Source: Cyanobium sp. C1_MAG_00004 (GTDB lineage Bacteria > Cyanobacteriota > Cyanobacteriia > PCC-6307 > Cyanobiaceae). Taken from it: a stretch of 50,652 nt of DNA. Under the pieces are notes generated by a model. The model ran no database searches and had not been told where the DNA came from. It saw only the letters and a list, made by a program, of their open reading frames with translations. The DNA lies in NCBI GenBank assembly GCA_027486935.1, contig JAIXOF010000164.1:1-50652 (forward strand). Direction: 5' to 3'. The number at the start of each line of letters is the position of its first letter. Position 1 is the first letter of the stretch. Of the stretch, positions 26,525-34,383 are shown piece by piece. A program made the position numbers and the translations under genes.

Positions 26525-28168
26525 ATGGTTCAACCCTTCCCCTGCCACAGTCGCCACCATCTTTTCGGCGATCAAATTCACAGCGTTTCTGTGCTGGGTA
26601 ACGTTAATGCCCGGCGCTGGCGCTGGAATCCTTTTGATTCAGACCTGGAGCTTGTGCGGGTCGACGATCACCTGTGGGAGCGGCCCCTGAGGCTGCAAGC
26701 TGCGCGTGGTCCTGAACACAGCGGCCTGTACGCCCTGCGGCTTGTGGTCAACCACAACCCCAGACGGCAGCTCAAAGCCAGCAGCAGCGGCCACAGCGAT
26801 GGCCTCTGCTGCTGGCATCTGGCTGAGGACCCGTTGGGCGAGCGATACGACAATCTGCGCTTCAAGGCCAACCACGATGGCGAGGCCCTACTTCGCTACG
26901 ACAGCAGCCGACAGATCGTGAGCCTGATTCCATGCGCCTCTGCCGCAGGGGACGTCTCATGGATCGAGCCGATCGAGACAATCGAGAGCTACGAGCTCAA
27001 TGGTTTTGTCTGGGACGAGCTCGACATGTTCAACAAGTTCCAGACCCGCAGGCCAGGGCGTGCGTTCAAACAGGATCCCGATGGCGCCTGGTCGCTTGAG
27101 GTCCCCCTCAAGCGCAATGGGGGCATCGACTTTCGCGCTGATGGGGTTTACCAGTTTCTGATCTCTGCGCAGCAGGATGAGGACTACGGCTTTGCCGCGC
27201 TCAATGACGGTCGCGGAACCCTGGTGCGGGGAACGGGCTTTGGCAGCAGCCATGGCACCGCCATGCACTCGGGCTGCACCATCAAGGTGGAGGCGGATGG
27301 TCCCCACCGCTTTCGACTGGTGGATCCCCACATCCATCCGCGCATCGAGGTGCAGGCCCCGGATGGCTCACCCGTGCCGCTACTGAACCGCCGCGACTCG
27401 ATTCAGCTGCTGGGCTCGGTGCACAAGGAATCACCCTTTGACCCGACGCTGCCCGGTCGCAACCTTGAGCCTGCTGGCTCCGATGGCAATCTGCTGAGCC
27501 TCGAGCTCGAGGCCGCAGCCGGAGAGCACGTGATCAACTTTGCCATTGGCGGCGAGTTGTTCCTCGACACCATGGGCTTCGGCTGCTGGCTTGAGGAGAC
27601 CGATCAAACCGAAGGAATGGCCCTGCGCGGCATTGCCTGGCACGGCAAACCGCAGGAGTGGAACATCTTTTTCAAACTCAGCCAGGCGAGCCGTCTGCGG
27701 TTCAGTTATCAACTGGAGCGTGACGAGTTCGCCATCGCGGTCGTGGACGGTCCGGGACGACTGGAGCCCACAACTGGCCTGAGCAGCCTCTCACTAGTGG
27801 GCAGCTTCGACTCTCCTCTGGAGGCCTGGAACCCCCGCTCGGCCGCCAACCTGATGGAACACCTTGGTGGGGGTCGCTACCAGCGCTGTGTATTACTCAA
27901 GGCAGGAACGACCTATAGCTACAAATACGTCGGCAATCGCAGTGATTGGCAACTGGTCTTCGCCGACTACGAGCTCGACAGCTACGGCACGGACTTTAAT
28001 GGTGACAATCCAGCCGCTGGAGACCCGAGCCAACGGCAATTGCGCCGCCATGGCCAGCTCACGACCCATGGCAATCCACCAGCCCTTAACTTCACGCCGA
28101 TCCATAGCGGCCCCCATCGTTTTTTTGCCGATGTGATTAGCGGGGCCTACTCGGTTCACCCGCTCTGA
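26525..28168 (+). CDS. Uncharacterised multi-module beta-sandwich (E-set/CBM48-like) protein
   Basis: I do not recognise a named family for this 547-residue protein. Its sequence reads as three or four beta-sandwich modules, each with the aromatic and turn pattern of glycogen-binding or pullulanase-type E-set domains: about 20-80 (VLGNVNARRWRWNP), about 170-275 (DPDGAWSLEVPLKRNGGI, GVYQFLISAQQDEDYGF), about 280-380 (GSVHKESPFDPTLPGRNLEP) and about 420-540 (LSLVGSFDSPLEAWNP, YSYKYVGNRSDWQLVFADYE). The last matches the AMPK-type glycogen-binding layout best. There is no signal peptide, no membrane segment and no visible catalytic barrel. Its place beside the GlgX-type gene suggests a glycogen-associated role, which is inference. 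Confidence 0.6.
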   Translation: MVQPFPCHSRHHLFGDQIHSVSVLGNVNARRWRWNPFDSDLELVRVDDHLWERPLRLQAARGPEHSGLYALRLVVNHNPRRQLKASSSGHSDGLCCWHLAEDPLGERYDNLRFKANHDGEALLRYDSSRQIVSLIPCASAAGDVSWIEPIETIESYELNGFVWDELDMFNKFQTRRPGRAFKQDPDGAWSLEVPLKRNGGIDFRADGVYQFLISAQQDEDYGFAALNDGRGTLVRGTGFGSSHGTAMHSGCTIKVEADGPHRFRLVDPHIHPRIEVQAPDGSPVPLLNRRDSIQLLGSVHKESPFDPTLPGRNLEPAGSDGNLLSLELEAAAGEHVINFAIGGELFLDTMGFGCWLEETDQTEGMALRGIAWHGKPQEWNIFFKLSQASRLRFSYQLERDEFAIAVVDGPGRLEPTTGLSSLSLVGSFDSPLEAWNPRSAANLMEHLGGGRYQRCVLLKAGTTYSYKYVGNRSDWQLVFADYELDSYGTDFNGDNPAAGDPSQRQLRRHGQLTTHGNPPALNFTPIHSGPHRFFADVISGAYSVHPL

Positions 28169-28171
28169 GGT

Positions 28172-28981
28172 GTGATGCTCGCCAGCGTTCTGCCCGTGCC
28201 GTTCGAAATGCCGCCGATGACCCAGGGGGGCAGCCAATGGGATGCCCTGCTCTGGGGTTTTGTGGCCTCGGTCTCACTGCTGGTTTCAGCCGTGGTGGGA
28301 AGCCGTCTGAAGCCGGGAACCAAGACCGTGGCGGGCCTGCTGGCTTTCACTGCAGGAGTGCTGATCGCCCTCCTGTCGTACGACCTGATCGGCGAGGCCT
28401 TTGCAGTGGGTGGTCTGGCACCATCGTTTTTGGGCATGGGCATCGGTCTGTTGGCCTACGTCAGTGCCAACCGCTGGCTGGCCAGGCTGGGCAACCGTGA
28501 TCGCCGTTCCTGTGAACACGGCGGGAACGCCACCGCCAGCACTGGTGCCATGGCCCTGGTCCTGGGCGCGTTGATCGATGGCATCCCTGAGGCGGCCAGC
28601 ATCGGCATCGGCCTGCTCGAAACGCGGTTCATCAGCGTGGCGGTGATTGCCGGTGTATTCATCGCCAACATTCCCGAAGGGCTCGCCAGCGGGGCGGGCC
28701 TGAGCCGCACCGGCTTGTCGCACAGACGAATCGCATTGATCTGGGGCCTGGTGACGCTGGCCTGCACGCTGTCGTCCTGGCTGGCCTTTGTGTTGCTTCG
28801 CGAGAGCGGCCCGTTTGTGCAGGCAGCGCTGATCGCGACTGCCGGCGGTGGCATCCTGGCGATGACCCTACAGACCGTCATCCCGGAAGCCTTTGATGGA
28901 ACGGACGATCTGATCAGCGTGCTGGGGGCGATCGGCTTTGCCGTTGTCTTCACGCTTTCCCACGTCGTCGCCATCCGTTGA
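28172..28981 (+). CDS. ZIP-family metal transporter
   Basis: The 269-residue membrane protein has about eight transmembrane helices. The ZIP signatures are GALIDGIPEAASIG (helix 4) and FIANIPEGLASG (helix 5), where His is often found; here the metal positions are Asp, Pro-Glu and Asn, as in a subset of bacterial ZIP proteins. It would move zinc or another divalent metal across the inner membrane. The start is GTG 28172 or the adjacent ATG 28175. It starts three bases after the stop of the E-set-type gene, so the two are probably co-transcribed. Confidence 0.88.
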   Translation: MMLASVLPVPFEMPPMTQGGSQWDALLWGFVASVSLLVSAVVGSRLKPGTKTVAGLLAFTAGVLIALLSYDLIGEAFAVGGLAPSFLGMGIGLLAYVSANRWLARLGNRDRRSCEHGGNATASTGAMALVLGALIDGIPEAASIGIGLLETRFISVAVIAGVFIANIPEGLASGAGLSRTGLSHRRIALIWGLVTLACTLSSWLAFVLLRESGPFVQAALIATAGGGILAMTLQTVIPEAFDGTDDLISVLGAIGFAVVFTLSHVVAIR

Positions 28982-28988
28982 GGCTGAC

Positions 28989-30428
28989 TCAGAACAGCAA
29001 CAGACAGGCACCCCGCGCCGACGCCTGCACCAGTGGGGAAGGACCGAAGCCGACACCGGAGGGATGCACGGCTGAAATCGTGATCAACAGCAGCCCAACC
29101 AGGGCCAACAAACGCCAGCTCTTCAGGGACAGGGCCCATCGACTGAGCCAGGCTGGATCACGACCAAGGGGTTCAGCAGCCTTGGCAGCCGAGAGGCCCG
29201 GCAGGACGAGCAACAACACGGCCAGGCTCAAGGGCCTGAGCCAAAGATCGTCGACCAGTTGGTAGACGAACAGGGCAGCCAGCAACGGCAGGGCGAATGG
29301 CGCCATCTGCCGAAGGTGCTGAACACGACGCGGGACGAACGCGGTGGCCAATAAAGCCGCTGCCACCGAGCCGATCAGACCGGTCCCCTGCAGCAGCGCC
29401 AACCACAAATTGTGAGGAGTGCAGGCCGGGGAGCCCGGCGGGATCGCCGCGATCCCCTGCCCCAGCCAGGGATGGGCCAACACGGAGCGTGCATAGGCCG
29501 ACCAGAGCACAAGGCGTTTGTCGGTTTCGGGTGCGGCCGGTGTGAGCTCAGCGGCATTGCGGTCGACCAGCAAACCGAAGAACTGACCGCCGTCGACACC
29601 CCCGCTCAGCAGGGCCCCCAGCAGGGCCCCACTGAGCAAGGCGGCGACGGACCACCAGCACAGCCTCCGTTGGGCCGGGCCGCTCTGCAGACCCAGCACT
29701 GCCAGCGTTGCGGTGCCGAGGCTGATGGCGACAAACGCACCGTCACCCTGGCTGAGCACGACCTGGGCCATGCCCAGCCAGGGCACCCCGATGGCCACCA
29801 GCCACCAGAACCATCGGCGGTGTCGAATCACACCACGCTGCAGTTGCTGCAGCAGAGGGATGAACGTCCAGATCAACAGCACGGTGAGCTGGTTGGCCCA
29901 GCGGGGATTGAGAAACAGGTAGGGGGCTGAGGCGATCTGGCCATCGGGACCGAGCCTCTGAACCCACATGTAGGGAGCGACCCGATGCAGGTGATCCAGC
30001 AGCCAAAGCCCCACATCGATGCCCAGCAAGGCCAGGCTGAACAACGCCAGCAGCCGGATGGTGTCGCCTGTGTGGTGCTGCCAGGCATCGCGCAACAGCG
30101 GCAGCAGGGAAAACTGCAGCAGGAGCAGACCCAGAAACCCCAGAGAGATCCAGGGGAGCGGACCTGCTGCCCCCGACAGCAACGCCATGGCTGTCAAGCC
30201 CAGCAACCCCAGCCCATACCAGCCGCTTAAGGGCTTGTGACCCAGGGCACCTACCGGTTGAGGGCGATAGCTCCAGGCCAGAAGACCAACAGCAACCAGC
30301 AACTCGACCAGGCGCTGGGCCTGAAACTTGAGCTGGGGAATCGGCTCGGCCAGGGAGACAACGATGCCGACAAGCAGCAGCAACAGCGCCCAGCGCAGGG
30401 GGTTGCGGCGTTGCCGCTGATCGATCAC
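28989..30428 (-). CDS. O-antigen-ligase-like polytopic membrane protein
   Basis: The 479-residue protein has about eleven hydrophobic segments and one large loop between residues about 270 and 340. The loop ends in ETDKRLVLWSAYARSVLAHP and the next helix is preceded by CTPHNLWLALLQGTGLIG, matching the Wzy_C/WaaL pattern (W ... HPW-GQG ... HN--L-LL---G--G). Such enzymes transfer undecaprenyl-linked glycan to lipid A core or to glycoprotein. No other cell-surface polysaccharide gene is beside it. It converges on the ZIP gene with seven bases between the stops. The family call is firm; substrate unknown. Confidence 0.78.
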   Translation of the reverse strand: MIDQRQRRNPLRWALLLLLVGIVVSLAEPIPQLKFQAQRLVELLVAVGLLAWSYRPQPVGALGHKPLSGWYGLGLLGLTAMALLSGAAGPLPWISLGFLGLLLLQFSLLPLLRDAWQHHTGDTIRLLALFSLALLGIDVGLWLLDHLHRVAPYMWVQRLGPDGQIASAPYLFLNPRWANQLTVLLIWTFIPLLQQLQRGVIRHRRWFWWLVAIGVPWLGMAQVVLSQGDGAFVAISLGTATLAVLGLQSGPAQRRLCWWSVAALLSGALLGALLSGGVDGGQFFGLLVDRNAAELTPAAPETDKRLVLWSAYARSVLAHPWLGQGIAAIPPGSPACTPHNLWLALLQGTGLIGSVAAALLATAFVPRRVQHLRQMAPFALPLLAALFVYQLVDDLWLRPLSLAVLLLVLPGLSAAKAAEPLGRDPAWLSRWALSLKSWRLLALVGLLLITISAVHPSGVGFGPSPLVQASARGACLLLF

Positions 30429-30446
30429 AACACCCCAGGGCGCAGA

Positions 30447-31373
30447 TCAGAGTGCGAAGCCGGGCTCGATGGTTGCCATGGCCCGCTGGGCCCGCTCACA
30501 CAAGTCGCCGTGAAGCAGACCATGGCTCGCAATCAGGCAACCTGCCTGGCGCACGTCACCGCTGTTGTAGACGAGGGGGCGGCCATCGGCATGACTGAAG
30601 GCCCCACCCGCCGCCAACAGCACGGCCTCGGGGGCGGCCATATCCCAATCCTTGGGAGCGCTGGTGCCAGACAACGAGATGTAGAGGTCCGTCTCGCCGC
30701 GCAGGATGGTGGCCACCTTGCCGCCGACGCTGCCGATCGAGCGGGTCTGGCCGACCTCCAGGGCGACCAGCAACTGCTCGAGGCGCTGGTCGCGGTGATT
30801 GCGGCTGGCCACCAGCACCAGCTCGGCAGGTGTGCGCCGGTCGCTCAAGCGCACCGGGGTCTGTTGGCCGGCGCGGTTCTCGCACCAGGCCTTGCCGGCG
30901 GTGTCATCGAGCAGGCCGAACCAGAGCTCTTCGAGCGCGGGCAACAGCACCACACCCAGGACAGGCCTGTTGTTGCGCACTAGAGCCAGATGCACGGCGT
31001 ACTCGCCCGTGCCCTGCAGAAAGTCCTTGGTGCCATCGAGGGGATCAAGGATCCACAACCACTCGGCCGCAAGAGGCTCACCCGGCACCAGCTGCTCCTT
31101 GGCCGTCTCCTCGCTGAGCAGAGTCCAGGGAGCCAGAGGGAACGCCTGCTGCAGGCCATCGAGCAGCCAACGGTTAACCGCCAGATCGGCGGCGCTGACC
31201 GGACCCTCACCACCGTCATCGACGCTCAAAGCGCGAGAAAAGCCATAGGGGGGCTGCTCACCGCGGGCATAGGCCAACAGGATGTCGGCCGCCCCCCAGG
31301 CCAGGCGCCGCAACTCAGACAAGAGCGCCACGCTGCTGATGCCTTCGGGCACAAGGGCAGATGGGGGCATCAT
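30447..31373 (-). CDS. cysQ: Inositol-monophosphatase-family 3'(2'),5'-bisphosphate nucleotidase (CysQ-like)
   Basis: Starting at MMPPSALVPEG gives 308 residues; the reading frame stays open upstream, but that part runs antisense through rsmI. Motifs of the lithium-sensitive phosphatase family are present in order: LLSEETAKE, WILDPLDGTKDF (metal-binding DPLDGT) and KDWDMAAPEAVLLAAGG (second metal Asp). CysQ-type enzymes turn 3'-phosphoadenosine 5'-phosphate into AMP during sulfate assimilation; inositol-1-phosphate phosphatase activity is the alternative. Two ATGs stand side by side at 31373 and 31370. It is divergent from rsmI with only 39 bases between starts. Confidence 0.85.
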   Translation of the reverse strand: MMPPSALVPEGISSVALLSELRRLAWGAADILLAYARGEQPPYGFSRALSVDDGGEGPVSAADLAVNRWLLDGLQQAFPLAPWTLLSEETAKEQLVPGEPLAAEWLWILDPLDGTKDFLQGTGEYAVHLALVRNNRPVLGVVLLPALEELWFGLLDDTAGKAWCENRAGQQTPVRLSDRRTPAELVLVASRNHRDQRLEQLLVALEVGQTRSIGSVGGKVATILRGETDLYISLSGTSAPKDWDMAAPEAVLLAAGGAFSHADGRPLVYNSGDVRQAGCLIASHGLLHGDLCERAQRAMATIEPGFAL

Positions 31374-31412
31374 GGAACCAGAACAGGGGGCGGCGCCCCA
31401 ACGAGGTGCATT

Positions 31413-32285
31413 GTGCAGGAGGCCGAACCCGCCGCCGGTGTGCTGTATCTGGTGGGGACACCGATCGGCAATCTGGGCGATCTGACGCCCCGGGCCCGGC
31501 AGGTGCTGGCCGGCGTGAGCCTGATCGCCTGCGAGGACACCCGCCGCAGCGGGCTGCTGTTGCACCAGCTGGGGCTGCGTCAGGGCGAGAAGGTCGCACG
31601 GTTGGTGAGCTTTCATCAGCACAACCAGAACAGCCGCATCCCTGAACTGCTGGCAGCCCTGGCCGCCGGTCACGCGGTGGCTGTGGTCAGTGATGCAGGC
31701 CTGCCTGGCATCTCGGATCCCGGCGAGGCCCTGGTGGCTGCCGCCCGCCACCATGGGCATGGGGTGATCTGCGTGCCCGGTCCCAGTGCCGTGACCACCG
31801 CCCTGGTCAGCAGCGGCCTGCCGACCGAACGGTTCTGCTTTGAGGGATTTTTGCCGGCCAAGGCCTCCCAGCGGCGGGCGCGACTGGCTGAACTGGCCGA
31901 TGAGCCGCGCACGGTGGTGCTGTTCGAGGCGCCGCACCGGTTGCTGGAGCTGCTCGAAGACCTGCTCGCCAGCCTGGGGGACCGGCCGCTGCGGGTCGCC
32001 CGCGAGCTGACCAAACGCCATGAAGAACAGGTCGGTCCGTCGGTGAGTGCTGCCCTGGAGCACTTTCGGCGGGTCGCACCCCAGGGCGAATGCACCCTGG
32101 TGCTGGGGGGGGCGCCGCCGGCTGCCGCCGCGGTCTGGAACGAGACGGAGCTGCGCAGCGAACTGGCGGCGCTGTTGGCCCAGGGGCTAAGCCGGCGGGA
32201 AGCAGCGCGCACCCTGGCAGAGCGCAGCGGCCACAGCAAACGGGAGCTGTATGGATTGCTGCATCAGGAGGCGGCAGACTCCTGA
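31413..32285 (+). CDS. rsmI: 16S rRNA (cytidine1402-2'-O)-methyltransferase
   Basis: The 290-residue product belongs to the tetrapyrrole-methylase fold and methylates the 2'-OH of C1402 in the decoding centre of 16S rRNA with SAM. Motifs: LYLVGTPIGNLGDLTPRA at the N-terminus, ACEDTRRSG, AVVSDAGLPGISDPG and VPGPSAVTTALVSSG. The start chosen is GTG 31413, with GAGG eight bases before; an open frame extends much further upstream but overlaps the cysQ-like gene antisense. Twenty bases after its stop a small membrane protein gene begins on the same strand. Confidence 0.95.
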   Translation: MQEAEPAAGVLYLVGTPIGNLGDLTPRARQVLAGVSLIACEDTRRSGLLLHQLGLRQGEKVARLVSFHQHNQNSRIPELLAALAAGHAVAVVSDAGLPGISDPGEALVAAARHHGHGVICVPGPSAVTTALVSSGLPTERFCFEGFLPAKASQRRARLAELADEPRTVVLFEAPHRLLELLEDLLASLGDRPLRVARELTKRHEEQVGPSVSAALEHFRRVAPQGECTLVLGGAPPAAAAVWNETELRSELAALLAQGLSRREAARTLAERSGHSKRELYGLLHQEAADS

Positions 32286-32305
32286 TCAGACCTTCCTTCG
32301 ATGGA

Positions 32306-32533
32306 ATGCTGCTGCGCCTGCGCCTGACCATGACCAGCCTGATCGGCGGTGGGCTGTTGCTGCTGCTGCTGTGTCTGGGGGCCCAGAACCTGGACAACCG
32401 GCCGCAGCTCAATCTCGGGGTCGGGCGCAGTGCTCCGTTGCCGGTTGGCTTCGTCGTCGGGATCGCGATGGTGATCGGGGTGATCAGCGGCGGGATCACT
32501 GCCGCTCTGCTGGCACCCCAACAAGAGGATTAG
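32306..32533 (+). CDS. Small LapA/DUF1049-like membrane protein
   Basis: This 75-residue product has two transmembrane helices: SLIGGGLLLLLLCLGAQN and LPVGFVVGIAMVIGVISGG. Between them is DNRPQLNLGVGRSAP, the typical QN---V-LN-G loop of LapA-like (DUF1049) proteins. E. coli LapA takes part in lipopolysaccharide assembly; the cyanobacterial role is unknown. It follows rsmI by 20 bases and its stop overlaps the convergent HTH gene stop by four bases. The small size is normal for the family. Confidence 0.65.
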   Translation: MLLRLRLTMTSLIGGGLLLLLLCLGAQNLDNRPQLNLGVGRSAPLPVGFVVGIAMVIGVISGGITAALLAPQQED

Positions 32534-33342
32534 CAGCCCGGCAGGGCGTAGAGGTTGCCTTCAACCACCAATCGGGTGATGCCCTTGACCTGCAGGTAAG
32601 AGGCACGGCGCACGAACACGTCAGGATCGGGCATCTTGATCACCCGCTGGGTACGGCCGCAATGACGCTTGGCCTGCCTGGGGTTGGCAAACAGCTGCAG
32701 GGCCTGCAGCTCTTCTTCATCGGGGGGAAGCTGACCCAGCTCGGTGAACTCGCGCAGCGGCCTGGCCTGCAGTTCAACGGTCTTGTCGACCAGCATGTAG
32801 AGACTTTCGGGAAATTCAGCCGCCTCTAGGGGCTGCACCGCGACAGGCTCGTGATTGATGGCCAGCGGCAGCACCGCAATCGGGGTAAAGATGTCGTCGT
32901 CACCCTCGCCTTCGTCGTCGCTGTCGGCGTCATCACCGGCAAAGTCGTCGGCGTCATCGATCGCCAGGATGGAGCCGTCCTCGCTGGCGTCGTCACGACT
33001 GCTATCGCCAGAACCGGTGTCTTCGGAACTGGCAGCGACCTGCTGGTCCGGCTCGGATCGCAGGTCGGGTTCGGGCTCCGGCTGGATGTCCTGAACGGGT
33101 TGGATGTCCTGAACGGGTTGGCTGACTGAAGCTGGCTCGACTGGGGCTTCAGCCAGCGCACCCCGGTTGCGCTGCTGCTTGAGCTGCTCGTATTCAGCAG
33201 GGTCAAGGGCGGCCTTGACCGTGCGGCTCACGGTGTTGGGACTGCAGCCGTAAGCCGCTGCCAACTCGGCACTGCTCTGCCCCTGGCGGTAGCGCTCGAC
33301 CAGCTCGCTCTTCTGGCTGTCGGTGAGCCGGCTGGCCGCCAT
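32530..33342 (-). CDS. Acidic helix-turn-helix protein of unknown function
   Basis: The 270-residue protein starts with a resolvase/Hin-type helix-turn-helix: LTDSQKSELVERYRQGQSSA then LAAAYGCSPNTVSRTVKAAL. A disordered, strongly acidic linker follows (about 65-160; ADDFAGDDADSDDEGEGDDD). The C-terminal 100 residues carry PLREFTELGQLPPDEEELQA and GRTQRVIKMPDPDVFVRRAS, ending VVEGNLYALPGC. I know similar proteins only as conserved picocyanobacterial hypotheticals. It may be a DNA-binding regulator; no recombinase domain is present, so it is not a transposase or invertase. A tandem 18-bp repeat sits in the linker. It is upstream of tRNA-Arg, reading away from it. Confidence 0.72.
   Translation of the reverse strand: MAASRLTDSQKSELVERYRQGQSSAELAAAYGCSPNTVSRTVKAALDPAEYEQLKQQRNRGALAEAPVEPASVSQPVQDIQPVQDIQPEPEPDLRSEPDQQVAASSEDTGSGDSSRDDASEDGSILAIDDADDFAGDDADSDDEGEGDDDIFTPIAVLPLAINHEPVAVQPLEAAEFPESLYMLVDKTVELQARPLREFTELGQLPPDEEELQALQLFANPRQAKRHCGRTQRVIKMPDPDVFVRRASYLQVKGITRLVVEGNLYALPGC
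33083..33118 (+). repeat. 18-bp tandem repeat, two copies
   Basis: TGGATGTCCTGAACGGGT occurs twice without a gap. It lies in frame in the acidic linker of the HTH protein, where it encodes a doubled VQDIQP. Copy number could vary by slippage without shifting the frame. Confidence 0.85.
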
Positions 33343-33427
33343 GGGCGAAATCTGCGCAGCTCACCACTGTAAGGGCTGTTGACCAGACCACGAGGCCCAG
33401 GGTCAGCTGCTGACAGAATGGCCAAGG

Positions 33428-33501
33428 GCTCCCTTAGCTCAGCTGGATAGAGCAGCTGCCTTCTAAGCAGCCGGTCGATGGTTCGAGTCCATCAGGGGGC
33501 G
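33428..33501 (+). tRNA. tRNA-Arg (anticodon UCU)
   Basis: All arms fold: the 7-bp acceptor stem GCTCCCT/AGGGGGC with one T-G pair, the D arm GCTC...GAGC, the anticodon stem GCTGC/GCAGC with loop CTTCTAA (anticodon TCT, reading AGA/AGG) and the T arm GATGG/CCATC around TTCGAGT. The discriminator base is G. CCA is not encoded. It lies alone between the HTH gene and arfB; no integration site remnant is visible beside it. Confidence 0.96.
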
Positions 33502-33541
33502 TTTCAATTGCTGAACGGTGTGGGCATGTCAGGCTCGCCCC

Positions 33542-33994
33542 ATGGCCGAAGCGATTCCCGGTGGCGACCTGCGGGTGACGGCCGAGATCCTGATCCCGGC
33601 TGGCGAACTGCGGTGGCGGTTCAGCCGCTCCTCAGGGCCAGGAGGGCAGAACGTCAACAGCACCGACTCGCGGGTGGACCTGATGTTTGACCTGGCAGGC
33701 ACCAACGCCCTGCCACAACGGCTGCAGGCGCGGGCGCTGGCACGGCTGACGGACCAATTGGTCGACGGGTGTCTGGTGATCACAGCCCGAGAGCACCGCA
33801 GCCAGTGGCAGAACAGAACGGCGGCCCAACGGCGTCTGGTGGGCCTGCTGCTGGAGGCCATGCGAGCGCCGGCTCCCCCGCGGCGGGCAACCCGTCCCAC
33901 GCGCGGGTCGGTGGAGCGCCGTCTCAGAGCCAAACGACAGCGCAGCAACCGCAAGGGTCAACGCCGCAACCAGAGCCTGACGCCTGAGGACTGA
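33542..33994 (+). CDS. arfB: Alternative peptide-chain release / peptidyl-tRNA hydrolase factor ArfB
   Basis: Starting at MAEAIPGGDLRV gives 150 residues. The catalytic GGQ motif appears in RSSGPGGQNVNSTDSRVDL, and the C-terminal tail is rich in Arg, Lys and Gln (ERRLRAKRQRSNRKGQRRN). This is the ArfB/YaeJ layout: the tail enters the empty mRNA channel of a stalled ribosome and GGQ hydrolyses the peptidyl-tRNA. The lack of codon-recognition domains excludes RF1 and RF2. An in-frame ATG eight codons upstream is possible but abuts the tRNA 3' end. Confidence 0.9.
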   Translation: MAEAIPGGDLRVTAEILIPAGELRWRFSRSSGPGGQNVNSTDSRVDLMFDLAGTNALPQRLQARALARLTDQLVDGCLVITAREHRSQWQNRTAAQRRLVGLLLEAMRAPAPPRRATRPTRGSVERRLRAKRQRSNRKGQRRNQSLTPED

Positions 33995-34045
33995 CGCCGT
34001 AGAACTGACGTCTAAGGCCTCCGTTGAAGGCCTGCTGAACCTGGT

Positions 34046-34351
34046 TCAGGCCTGCAGCGAGGGCTGACAGAACAGCACAATCAGCCAGATGGCGCCGATG
34101 ATTGGGATCAGCCCCAGGAAGATCCAGGGCCAGGACTTGCCCACGTCCCGCAGACGCCGCACCACCAAGGGGATGCCGGGCACGATGCTGGCCACGGTGT
34201 AAAGCGCGTTGAGCTTGTCCCAGATGATCGCGGTAATGAAGGCCACGATCAGGTTGGCCAGCACAAACCACCAGTAATCCCCACGGTTGGAGCGTCCTTC
34301 GTAGTCGAAGGATCGGCTCCAGCCAGCCGTGTAGGCCTCGATCAGACGCAT
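34046..34351 (-). CDS. DUF805 membrane protein
   Basis: From the ATG at 34351 the product is 101 residues; a TTG at 34396 overlapping the end of lnt is the alternative start. The DUF805 pattern is clear: YEGRSNRGDYWWFVLANLIV, a second helix region, VVRRLRDVGKSWPWIFLGL, and a last helix (IPIIGAIWLIVLFCQPS). Three to four transmembrane segments are seen. The family is widespread and its function unknown. It is the last gene after lnt on this strand and converges on arfB. Confidence 0.85.
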   Translation of the reverse strand: MRLIEAYTAGWSRSFDYEGRSNRGDYWWFVLANLIVAFITAIIWDKLNALYTVASIVPGIPLVVRRLRDVGKSWPWIFLGLIPIIGAIWLIVLFCQPSLQA

Positions 34352-34383
34352 GGCGGTGTTGGCGACCTGCCGTTTATACCCGC

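Noticed and set aside
31374-32063. N-terminal extension of the cysQ-like frame
   Set aside because: The extension runs antisense through rsmI; the phosphatase family starts near MMPPSALVPEG.
33083-33118. CRISPR or minisatellite
   Set aside because: Only two copies, no spacers, and it is in frame in a coding sequence.
32530-33342. Transposase or DNA invertase
   Set aside because: Only the HTH resembles these; no catalytic recombinase domain or terminal repeats are present.
33978-34049. Short CTGACG repeats and AGGCCT/CTGAAC inverted repeats between arfB and DUF805
   Set aside because: The units are short and the hairpins weak with no T run; they may be chance in G+C-rich DNA.
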